Of a DNA stretch of 64,000 bases, positions 24,901 through 35,707 are shown piece after piece (the first letter of the stretch is position 1; the number at the start of each line of letters is the position of its first letter). The notes beneath the pieces were generated by a model. That model searched no databases, had not been told where the DNA came from, and saw nothing but the letters and a program-made list of their open reading frames with translations. Position numbers and translations under genes: made by a program. Origin of the DNA: Gossypium raimondii (lineage: Eukaryota > Streptophyta > Magnoliopsida > Malvales > Malvaceae); assembly GCF_025698545.1 (NCBI RefSeq), contig NC_068575.1:62877980-62941979 (forward strand). The letters are read 5' to 3'.

Positions 24901-27900
24901 ACATCAATATAAGAGAGAATTTCACCTGACAGCAACCAGAGATGCTAGCAATACTCAACAGACTAAAACTACGGTTCTGGTAGTCATCTGAGAAGATTTC
25001 CTTACTACCAAGTTTTGGAGGGGGATAAGCAGTGGTAGGAATCACCAGAATTCCATCATCCTAAGCCCAAGAAATAGAAAACAACCACCCTCAAAAAAAG
25101 CAGTCCAATAGAATCAAAGTATCAAACAACACTACAAATAAGAGCAGTGCAGATGCATGCACTGACACACGTGTTATCTACCTAGATCAAAAAGAAGTAG
25201 AAAAATTCTGTATAATAATTCAACATAAGAGAAAATGTTTTGTCGTGTATCATAAATTGAAAGGGGTGAGGAAAAAATTACAAACATCATTAACAACTAT
25301 TGAGTTTAAATCATAATGCAAAGGTTCTCGAACAGCGTTGAAGGATAAATTTGGGCATAACATTGCCATTGTTTTTTTCCCCTAAAGAGTGGCCTTTTCT
25401 TATAGGAAAAATATACAAAACCGAGTTTGAAAATAACAGAGAGTCTTTGAGAGAAGTTTGCTTCTCCAACTTCTGATAAAAGAAATTGTACAATCCAGAA
25501 TCACAGATCAAAAGAACATGAGAATGCTCTCAAAATCTTGAAGGTATTAGTAAAGATTATAAACAAAACCAAGAGCTCACTAGAATTGTCAGCCAAGCCT
25601 TTAAACAAACTAAATTAGTAACCTGTCCTCCTCTCCTCCTTCCTTTTCTTTCCTCCTCCCTGTAGCTGAGGGTAAAACATTGCTATATCTGGATACACTA
25701 TGCTTTGCAATGATGTGACTCAGGACAAACATGAACGACTATGTTTTAAGTCCATATCACTAATTAACTTATTGGTTTGGAGAGTGCAAACATGCAGTCT
25801 GAATCCATAAATAAAAAACAAGAATATAGATCTGGTCTATAGTTAAAGAGCAGCTTAGATGATCAAGGAACAATTACATGATTAAAAACAATACTACAGC
25901 TCAACTTGTTGCACAACTCTAATTCATATGTTTATACGCTAGGGTGCAAGATGTGTATGAACAAGGAGGTTAGATGGGATAACCATCTTTCAACTTCATT
26001 CCAGAAAAGATACTAAGTTGAATTGAAATTAAATGCTAAATAAATTGCATTTTTAACTTAACAGGAAATGATTGTTACACTCACAATGTAGAATCTAACA
26101 GAACTCTTTACCTTCAAAAGATTATTGACAGCCAAACGCATCTCAGTCCTAACCAATTTGCAAATTTCAATCTCCTTATCCGTCATATCAAGTGTTTCAT
26201 TTATTTGCGCAGAGATGGCAGAATCAAGAACAGGCTTTTCAGAATTAATCCATTCTCCATGCGTACGTTTAAACTCATATCTGGAGAAAGAATACAAAAA
26301 GATCTCAATCAGGGCAATCACCCTTATGGTATTAAACAAAGAGCGACTACCTAATAGCCTAGGAAGACTATTAGATAGGCCAGTTAAAGCATCAATAGAA
26401 GTCAGGCACAAACAAATTCAACAGTATATTACAGCACAAAAGAAGATATTTCAATGAGAACTTCCTCATCTCTCCAGGTTCCCAACTTGCACAACAAATT
26501 GCATGGGATTTCATTGTTACATCTATGTTTGTTGAACTGAAAATAGGGCATAGGAATACAAAAAGCTTTTCAGCAATAATAACAAAAAGAACACGTGCAT
26601 GGAAAAACATGAAATAATGAGCAAAAGCTGGAGAAATAGTGAAACTCGGGGTAGGGGGATAAAAGAAATAAGGGAGAGATATCACAAAGAAAACAAGAAT
26701 TAAAAAATAAATCCAAATTTGAGTAATGAACAATCTTCTTGTTTTAGTAAAGAAAACAAACCATTTCCTAAAATTGTCTAGATGCCAGACACTGCACCAG
26801 AGACGTAGAAAGATTAAAAATAGTAATACAATAAATCGGAACAATTACATATGTGAAGGATTTATACTTCTGTACTGTAAATTCATAATCTAGAACTAAT
26901 AGAAATGGAATAGACCTAGCTAATTGTTTGTTGAATCTTTAAACATGGTTTGCCAATATGAAATTTCATAAATGATAAATAAACTAATAATCATCATTCA
27001 GCATAGGTAATAACATCAAATGCTAATACGTGTATACAAATTATTAATATGAAAGCTCACCTTTGAAGAATCTGTGCAACATTTGCAAGCAATGTTAAGG
27101 ATGAAATTTTTGAATCACCATTTATTTTCTGGCTATAAAACTCCTTCAAGCTTGGGACCTTAGAACTGAAGTATTTCTCAAGATTTTCATGCTTCAATAC
27201 TTGTCCTTAAGTAAGTAAGAGAAAAGTTAGCAATTTGCACAACCCTAAACAACAAAGCAGAACAAATTCATTCACATAAACCCTTAACAAGGCATGTAAG
27301 AAAGAACATACTTCCAAAATGCTTCTCAGTGGAATTAGTCACCACTTGTGAAATTCTATCCTTAGGAATCTTTAGCAGTTCAAAACAATCATCAGCTAAA
27401 AGGATTTGCTTAGGGTTGCGTTGAACAGAAAATGGAAGTTGCAAGAGCACAAGGCCAACTCGACGAAGAGTGCTAGGATCCTTAGCAAACAATCCTGCAA
27501 TAATAGTTTGACAAGTCAAACAAATATAATCAAATTTAATAAGTTCCAAATAGAATAGTGACAAGATTTTGACCGACTAAATCACAAAATTAGCAAAGAC
27601 ATGAAACTTAAAGAATAGAATCACAAAAGAAAATATAGTGCCTAATCAGCAAATGACTGATTCGTAATATAATCAGAAGTTCTGTGATCATCACCTAGCA
27701 CTTTTCTGCTGAGAGACAAATTTAGTTTGACAATGCACAAGGCCACTATTTTTGGTTTGAGGGGAGGGGAGCGGAGGGAAAAGAATAGAAAGGAAGGACA
27801 CCAAAGAAAATATATTATTTAAATTAAAGGGAGTGGGGTTGAGCACTCCCATTTCCCTCCAAAGCTACAATTTTTAATTACCCAATTTGGAGAAAACAGA

Positions 27901-30900
27901 AGGGAGAGGAAAGGATTGAAATATTTAACGTGAAGTCCTTCGATACCCTTGTAATTGAGTTGTGATTTTAATTTTCAAATACACTATAATCCTCAAACTT
28001 TGCCATCCGTGCAACCTTTATATCTTTAACAACTCATCCATCAACTATATTTCATCAACCATTTAGTTAAGTCTTCACAAATTCTGGAAAAGAAAAATGA
28101 ATATGGAGAAATGAAGATATACAAGTTTAGATTCTTGAATTTCTTCATAAACGGATTGGTTTAGAAAGAACATATTGTTGTATAAAATGATTCCAAATAT
28201 ATATTACCTATGGATTCATTGAAAAAAAAAACTCTCCTTACTTTAATTGTTTTTCTTTCACAGACACTGAATTTTCTTAAATAGTTCATGTCAAAGCTAC
28301 TGACATGATAACTAAAAAATGTAGCGAATTACAGGAGAAATGTAGTCTAATATACTCTGTCTTCTCCTGCCACTACTTTACCAAACAAAAGAATACTTTC
28401 ATTTCCTTTCCCTTAATTTAAGCTATCCAAACAAAAAAGTGAAGTATCTTTTACTTTACTACAAAAACCTCTCATTTCCTTTTCTTCCTTATATCCTAAC
28501 ATATACTAAATTTAAAACCACATAATGTCAAAATGTATTATAAGCAGAACACGCAAAAATGCTGTGTAATGGTTCAATATGAGAGGGGGGAGAAAAGAAG
28601 AAAAGTTGCAAATTTGTTCAAATCATACATAAATTGAATGTAATTCATGGACTGTAGTTCTTAGCCAGAAGTGCTGAATGGGCATTTTTATTGTATCAGC
28701 ACCGGCTATTGCTTAATGCTTCTCAACCAATGATTTTATATAACAGGACCAAAAACACAAGAAAAACTATACCCAAGATAGAGAATAAAACCAGGGGAAA
28801 ACTCATTTGGAATAGAAAACATTGAAGAGATATTCAACTTAGAAGCTGCTTTGAATAGAGAACCATTACCAAATTAAACTTTCAAACTAAATTAAGAGGA
28901 AAACAATAGTAAGCAAACTGAATTGCTTTCACTTTTATACACAAAGTACATTGAAACACAAGAAAAGCTATTCCCAAGATAGAGAATAAAACCAGGAGAA
29001 AGGGAAAACTCATTCGAAATAGAATCTATTCAAAAAATATTCAACTTAAAGGCTGCTTTGAATAGAGAACCATTACCAAACTAAGCTTTCAAACTAAATT
29101 AAGAGGAAAATAATAGAAAGCAAACTGAATTGAAACATGGGCAAACAAACAGCATGTTATAAAACTTCTTTAAAACAAGGAAATAATCTAAGAAACTTAA
29201 ATCAAATCACAACCACTTTTTAGGGAACACAGATGACTGCACATCCCATATGCCATATGGCAACATGTAAAATTTCATAGTGCATAACACAGCATTTGTT
29301 ATTCCTTCATACGTACCAACAGTGTCGAGGCTTGATGAAACAGGTATAATTCCAGTGTTAGAAATAACACCATATGAGGGCCGGAATCCAATAACACCAC
29401 AAAAAGCTGCAGGTACCCTTATGCCACCAAGAGTATCGATGCCTACTCAAAGATGTTATATGAAGAAATTAGAGCCAATTTTATTTTATGAAGGATCTTC
29501 TAGAATACAATATTTTACAGGGTCACAGATCTCATCATGTTTGATCAAATTGACTCATTAGGGAAATCACAACTTGACAATAACTAGAGTGTAGTAGCAT
29601 GTCCTAACATATTACAATTAAATATAAAATTACAAATATTTTAGTAAAAAAATGCAAGTTGCAATTGCGGAAAGCCTGAAACAAAGAAAGCTAGGCAGTC
29701 AGAAGTGCAAAGCTACCTAAAGAGAAGTCCACAAAATCAGCAGCAACAGCAACAGCTGCTCCACTAGAGGATCCACCTGAAATGCGTGCAGGTGCAGCAG
29801 GATTGGTTGGTGTGCTATAGTGTTTATTCTCTCCATGGATACTGAAAATCAAACAAGCAAAAAGCAGCTAGCATCTTGCAAATCCTAAGAACCAAAAAGT
29901 TAAATCATGTCTGATGACTACTTCCTAAAACAAGAGACATCTCCATCTTTAGTAAACATGTACCAATATGTTGGGAACCAAGAGGAGTAGAGAGGAAAGG
30001 GCTTGGTTCCCCATGTTTGCATATTAAAACTATAAAAAAGGGGGAAATTACAACCTTGTCTGGTTGAAAAAATTAACATGTAATCATTCCCTCCAATTCC
30101 CCCAGCCTTTCCCTTCCTCTCCATCCATTCCCCTTAATTCCAACACATTGTTGAAAACCCAAAGTCTGCTTCTCAGGAAAACAGTTTGCAATGGCAAATA
30201 CCTGTATGCCAGTTCATCCACAACAGTTTTCCCTATACAGGTAGCACCTCCTTCTACAAGGGCCAAAACCACAGGTGATGTGCGAGTAGATGGTTCATGT
30301 GTCTTCAACCAGTCTGGATGGCCAAACCCAGTCACATACCCTTCAATGTCAAATCTGATAAGCATGGCATAAATATCAGCTATTAGATGCCATATAGATA
30401 TTGACAAACATCACGTAGAACATATGAACTAGCAAACATGCTTATATGCATGTCTAACATAAATAATCTGAACTGACAACTTAAAAGTCTAAAACACATG
30501 AGCATAACAGAAATTTGAAATGTTCAATTGAATTAACTCTTTCAACAATTTTGCTCGAAAGGAGAAAAAGGTAAAGAAATGGATAATAACAAGCCACTCA
30601 GAGGACAATTGAGCAGAAAACCCAAGGCAAAATCTTGCCTCCATATCTTACACATGCTTTGAGAAATAATGGGGCAGTGAATATCAAATTAAATGAATAC
30701 CTTTACAGACTTCAAATCAAAGCTTTGAAATAAATTGAAATAAACAACCCTGAAAATGAAATACAAGAAATTCCAAAATATTCATAATAGCAAGAAAAAC
30801 ATTTAGGTTATTCTTTTTTGGTTTTTGCTTCCTCGCAAGCTAAAATGTGAAAACATTCAAACTTAACTATTCTATAAAGACATAAAGTCCCGAATTGCAT

Positions 30901-31722
30901 TATTCAAAATATTACTTAGTTTAAAATATTTTTTAACTATTCAAAGTTTTTAATGTTTTATATTCCAAATCATTCTGTATGCATTTCACTTCCATAAAAC
31001 AAGAACAGGTATTAAAAGCAACAATCAAACCCTTGTTAAGGTTTATCAAAACGAGTTAGAATGTCTGTCTTATAGAGAGAAGTCATTATTTCTTATTCAA
31101 ATATCAAACTCACAAACTGGATTACTACTAATGGTCAAAAAAGGAAGACAATACACTCAACTAAGTACAGTGACCCTACGCCACTCCATATGTAGCTGAA
31201 ACTTAGTCGAAGCAACAAAATCCCATTAATAATTTGGGATTTCTTTATTTCCCTAAAGAACAAAGATGCCGTACATATTGACCATTAACCCTAATCACTT
31301 CTCTTATCTAAAAAATTAAATGCAGCAGTTTACAGTGACAACAAAACAAAACTAAAAACAATTCATTAATTTCCACTTACTATCACTGCTCGATAAAATG
31401 AAACAGTAACAACAAATCAATAGTAAAATAAATTCATTAATTCCCGGTTCCCATCTCTCCTCGACTGCCCAAAAAACCACAACAAACTCAAAAACAAAAG
31501 GGATAAAAGAATAGCATACACATCAGAAACGGCGAAATTGAGACCGGTGAGAGGATGGGGAGCTTTAGGAGGGGCAGGCTGAGGCGGAGGAAGCAACTCT
31601 AACTTCTGAATAAAAGCCCCAAAGTCGGCTTTAATAGTTTTCTTAAGCCTTTTAGTCATCAGAAAAATTCCAGCTAAACCCAAGCCGAGCAGCACCCATA
31701 GATTGGCGGCGTGAGAAGCCAT
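21913..31722 (-). CDS. TOC64: TOC64-III-type outer envelope receptor (amidase-like plus TPR)
   Basis: Thirteen exons join in frame to 590 residues: 31520-31722, 30202-30354, 29717-29841, 29317-29442, 27312-27494, 27061-27205, 26112-26280, 24926-25060, 24626-24826, 23796-23923, 23668-23719, 22572-22641, 21913-21995. Residues 8-23 are an N-terminal membrane anchor (LWVLLGLGLAGIFLM) followed by basic residues. Residues about 60-470 are an amidase-signature domain. From about 475 to the end are TPR repeats (EKGNQAYKDKQWQKAIGFYT, YYSNRAAAYLELG, KAYLRRGTAREMLG) of the clamp type that docks Hsp90/Hsp70 C-termini of preproteins at the chloroplast surface. Lys110 and Ser143 of the amidase triad remain, but the nucleophile position is Gly167 (GIDTLGGIR instead of GSDTGGSIR), so it should be catalytically dead, as known for TOC64. 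It resembles Arabidopsis TOC64-III more than mitochondrial OM64. All introns read as GT-AG. Confidence 0.93.
22072..22270. repeat. Small TIR element inside the penultimate TOC64 gap
   Basis: Lying between the last two coding exons, the left end CTATAGGAACTGGATCAAAC with TAGTCCCT is mirrored by AGGGACTAATTTGATAAGGT with CCCTATA. This looks like a MITE carried in an intron. Its boundaries and target duplication are uncertain. Confidence 0.5.
28753..29132. repeat. Intronic direct duplication, two units about 200 bp apart
   Basis: Units 28753-28925 and 28954-29132 are direct copies. Both contain CCAAGATAGAGAATAAAACC, GCTGCTTTGAATAGAGAACC and CTAAATTAAGAGGAAAA in the same order, ending GCAAACTGAATTG. 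They lie in the large TOC64 intron 27495-29316, with light divergence. Confidence 0.85.
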
Positions 31723-31790
31723 GTCTGCGGCGGTCAGGCCCTAGAAATTTGAATGGGAAAGAAACAAAAATATGATAATAGAAAAAGGGG

Positions 31791-31808
31791 AGAGAGAGAG
31801 AGAGAGAG
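31791..31808. repeat. (GA)n tract in the TOC64 leader/promoter
   Basis: Nine AG units about 70 bases upstream of the TOC64 ATG. On the gene strand this reads CTCTCT. Similar tracts occur upstream of HRD3 and TDX. Confidence 0.9.
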
Positions 31809-31960
31809 GGTTAGGGTGGGTTTTGAGGATTTTTGGCAGTGCGTGGATGAGACCGCTGGATTGTAGATTTCTACACTCACAGACGGAATATGTGTCGAGT
31901 TGCTTTGCTTTGCTTGTTTGCGTGTGTTATCTTTTTGTTTTAATTTTTTCCTTCTAGTTT

Positions 31961-32548
31961 AGGATAAACTCCACCCATGTTAACTTCAAAATAGGATTGT
32001 TTTTATTTATATCATGGGATGGGTTATCCGGCCCGGCCCGATGGCCCACCCTAAAATTGGGAGGGTTCGAGTTAAAATATAGGCTTGAAATATGAGTTTG
32101 GGGAAAAAACTGAGGCCCGTTAGAAAATTGGCCGGTCCTCGGGTAAAATTTTTTTTGCCCGAGCCCGGCCCAGCCTGGCCAGAATTATATATTAAATATA
32201 TATATTTTATTTTTAATCAAATATATATTATATATATTTAATATAGGTCGGGCCGGGCTCGAGCTTAGCAATTTTCTTTCGGGCCGAACTTGGACAAAAT
32301 TTTAGGCCTATATTTTGGGTCGGGCCCGGGTCTAAAATTTTGTCTATGCTCAGCTCATGATCACCGCTATTTGTATCACTTAAAATAAAATTAATTTAAT
32401 TACTCTAAATAAAATAATTGTGTAAATTAATTATTGTTGTTAAATTTCTTTTAACAGATTTATATGCCACATCACTAATTCGTTAAAAAAATAAAAAATT
32501 TAATCGCACAATTATCTTATTTAAAGTGACAATGAGTGTAGTTTACCT
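31961..32548. mobile_element. TIR element (MULE-like ends) split by a nested insertion
   Basis: The left end AGGATAAACTCCACCCATGT and the complement of the right end AGGTAAACTACACTCATTGT align, and pairing continues inward. The AGGTAAAC-type terminus resembles the foldback element at 5438-5888. A second repeat sits inside at 32015-32368. No clear outer target duplication was found. Confidence 0.55.
32015..32368. repeat. GGCCCGGCCC repeat nested in the TIR element
   Basis: GC-rich arms (CCGGCCCGGCCCGATGGCCC on the left, GGTCGGGCCCGGGTCTAAAA on the right) surround a core of A and T only, near 32187-32245. Flanking ATTTATATCA (32005-32014) and ATTTGTATCA (32369-32378) differ at one base in ten and look like a decayed target duplication. 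Related to 12395-12845. Confidence 0.6.
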
Positions 32549-32561
32549 TTTTTTATTTATT

Positions 32562-33030
32562 AGAATAAACTAAATATAAAGTCATTAAACTATTATAGAA
32601 TGTTTTATTTAAATTATTAAATTGTTAAGCGTTTTTTTAAGTTCAACTAGCAAGCTTCAAGTGACTGACTTAGCAGTCGATACGGTGGATCAGTACCCAT
32701 CGACGAGTAAACAATTATACCTTAAATTCAAATTAAGTTGACGCTCAATGACGAAGATCAAATAAGAAAACTATTTGGATTTTAGTTCACAAATTTGTAA
32801 TGTTTAAAATTGTTTCATGAAAAAAAATTGGACTGTAAAAGAAAAAGTGAATAAAAACTTTTGATTGATACAAGCGGTGCAAACAAAGAAGGCCATCTAA
32901 TAACGAATTTAACGGTCTAGTAATTTAAATGAAGTCCTTAAAATAATTTAGTAGTTATTTGGAATTTTTTAAATTAAGTGGTCAAAACGTAAATTTATTA
33001 GTTATTTAGTGATATTAAGTGTAGTTTATC
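32562..33030. mobile_element. Non-autonomous repeat family, copy B
   Basis: It shares the phrase order of copies A and C (GGATTTTAGTTCACAAATTT, TAATGTTTAAAATTGTTTC, TTGATTGATACAAGCGGTGC). Its ends AGAATAAACTAAATATAAAG and, from the right inward, GATAAACTACACTTAATATC are imperfect inverted repeats. Flanks TTATTTATT (32553-32561) and TAATTTATT (33031-33039) match at eight of nine bases, consistent with a Mutator-type 9 bp duplication. Confidence 0.65.
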
Positions 33031-33489
33031 TAATTTATTAATAAAACATTATAAATACATCATTTAATTTATGGTTTGGTTTTGGTTGTAGTTTTCTAAC
33101 TGAGTTAGAATTTGTTGTGTTAAAAGTAAATAAAATTTAAATATAATGTTTATCCTAGTGTTTCAATTTATACCTATTTTTGTTATAATTTAAAACATTT
33201 TAAATGCCCTTAGCAAATAGAGATATATGTGAATTATGTCACCTCTTATATACTTTTTCCTTAAAATAAGGAAAACCTTTTACCCATTAAATTTAAATAT
33301 AAAATATTAGTTTTTGTCATTTTAAGGTTAGTAAGAGATTGTTATTAACTATACGTCAAAGTGACTTTATAATATAGTAGATTCATAGTCTATGTAGTAA
33401 ATATATTTATAAAAAAGATTGATAAAACAATTGAGAATTTAGTTTTGTCTTCGACTTTTACGAAAAGTTATATACGGTTTATGAAGGAG

Positions 33490-34048
33490 ATACTTCAACT
33501 GGCACCTAATGTCACTAAACTATTAATGAGTTTACATTTTTAACATTTGATTTTAAAAAAATTACAAAATGATCATTGAATTATTCAAATGTTTTCATTC
33601 AATTCATTAAACTATTAAAAAGTTTTTATTTAAATCACCGACTAGTTAAGCTTTTTTTTTTTTTAAATTCGACTAGCTAGCATCAAGCAACCATTGGTCC
33701 GGTGGATTAAAGCTCATTGATGAGTAGAAGAACATACTTTAGATCCAAGTTTATTTGACGATAAATGTTAGAGACCGAAGAAGAAAATTGTTTGGATTTT
33801 AATTCGTAGATTTATAATGTTCAATGTTATTTCATTAAAAAACTTAAATTGTAAAAGAGAAGTGGAAAAAGGGTTTTCAGTTAGAGTAGGCGGTGCGAAC
33901 GTAGAAAGCCATGCAATAATGATTTTAACAACTGAGTAGCTTAAATGATATTTTTTCAATCATTCAATGACCATTTCGTAACTTATTAAAATTGAGTGGC
34001 CAGAATATTATCTTAATAATAATTTAGTGATATTGATTGTAATTTATC
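33490..34048. repeat. Non-autonomous repeat family, copy C
   Basis: In the same orientation as copy B and about 460 bp after it. Shared phrases are GATTTTAATTCGTAGATTTA, TAATGTTCAATGTTATTTC and GTAGGCGGTGCGAACGTAGA. It has an extra segment at its left end absent from copy B. Its ends resemble the B ends. No target duplication was defined. Confidence 0.65.
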
Positions 34049-34439
34049 AATTTTATTAAATAAAAATTGAAAATTTTTAAAAGAGATACAAAATACAATC
34101 TTACCAATAAACAATCATCAATATAATACATATGAATCATGTCATAAACAGAAGTAATAATTACAAAGCACAAAATCTAGATCGAAATAATTTTGGAGGA
34201 TGTAAGTGAAAATAAATTTAAACAGACATCATACTTACTACCAAATTTTATTGCTGTTTCGAAACAATTAGTTTATATGAACTTGTTTTAAACAAATAAA
34301 AAACCCACCAAATTTGATTAAACCTCATATTTCATTATAAAAGAACTTCATAAGCCAATGGTCTGTAAAATAACCATAGAGCATCGTCATATTTTACTCT
34401 CGAATCAATGTGCATTTTATTAAGGATTAATCCAATAGG

Positions 34440-34985
34440 AGCAACGTAACTTATTAAGTTTATTCAAATTAAGTATTTAAATATTTTTTTTATTGATTTG
34501 AGCATATAAATTTGATTTTGTTATTAAAATTGATATTCATCGTTAAAAGAAATTGCAGTTAATAAGATAACGTAATGTTACCACCTATTAAAATATAATA
34601 AAAAATATTTTATTTTACTATTTATGTTAATATTAAAAAGAACTCCTAACTGTCTCCCTCCCCCTCAGTTGATGGGAGGGAGAGGGGGAGAGGGAGAGGA
34701 ACGAAGCTGGGAGGAAGCGATGAAGGGATGGTGGATAGGGTGAGAAAAGGGGGAGGAGAGGGGTAAAATTTTTTATTTAATATTAATATAATTATTTTTA
34801 ATTATATTTTAATGGATGGTGATGTGGTGCGATTCCATTGGCTGGAATTTTTCTGAACGAACACTAATAAGCAAGAACCGATTTCAATAGCAAACCAAAG
34901 TTTAAATATCTAAATTAATTAAAAAATAATTTAGATACATAACTCAAACAAAATACTTCCTATTCAATAAAGTCTATTATTATTG
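34440..34985. repeat. Foldback repeat with G-rich polypurine core
   Basis: Arms near 34575-34640 (TTACCACCTATTAAAATATA) and 34765-34830 (TATATTTTAATGGATGGTGA) pair, and weaker pairing extends outward. Between them lies a strongly purine-rich stretch (about 34672-34764) with blocks such as GGGAGGGAGAGGGGGAGAGG, preceded by a complementary CTCCCTCCCCC. Confidence 0.55.
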
Positions 34986-35707
34986 ACAAAACAATAGTTT
35001 TGAGTTTATGCCGAAGGATAACAGAGGTGGCAAGATGGGTGGGAGATTTTTTTAAAACATATTTATTAATTTCATTAATATGAAGTAATTTATAATTATT
35101 TCAAGTGAGATTAGATAGATAAAGTTAAATTTAATCCTAACATAATCCTCATTTAGAATAACTCACTTAATCTACTTTGAACTCGATTTCAAAGAAAAGA
35201 TCGAAATGAGCTAATATAAGGTAATTTATAATTATTTCAATTTGGTAAATATTGAGTTGAGCTCGAGCAGCAAGCTTAATAATACTTAACTTGAAATTTG
35301 AATAACTCACTAGCCTTATTTAACTTTTCATATTTTTATATTATTAAATTATGTTATTACCCTTAATATATTGTTAACTTTAAATTTATTTATTAAATCA
35401 AATTTAAATTTTTGAATTTAAACTTAAATATAAAAATTTATAAATAAATTGAAATAACTCAATTATATGTTAAGCGAAATTAAACTTGAAAATAAACAAA
35501 CATCGAGTGCAAACTAAGCTTCAAAATTTGAGTCGATCCCGATAATAGTAAGTTGGGCTCGGTTGGATTACACCAGTAGGCGTTGTAACTAGAATGCTAT
35601 GACCCTATCCACACGGCTGTTGCAGTCACACTACATAAAACCCTATCTTCATTCTCTTGTTTCGTCTAAAACCCGCATAACATCAAAGGCTCTTTGAACA
35701 GGTTTAA

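Larger units (their letters stand above)
31809..35707. other. Intergenic repeat cluster between TOC64 and the zinc-finger gene
   Basis: The two genes diverge from this 3.9 kb region, so both promoters lie in it. Most of it is repeats: a TIR element with a nested insertion (31961-32548), two copies of a non-autonomous family (32562-33030, 33490-34048) and a foldback with a purine-rich core (34440-34985). The last 700 bases before 35708 are AT-rich and should carry the zinc-finger gene promoter; I see no definite TATA box. Confidence 0.6.

Noticed and set aside
26392-26844. 150-codon minus-strand ORF inside a TOC64 intron
   Set aside because: It lies between two confirmed exons, is Phe/Leu/Ile rich from AT bias, and has no domain.
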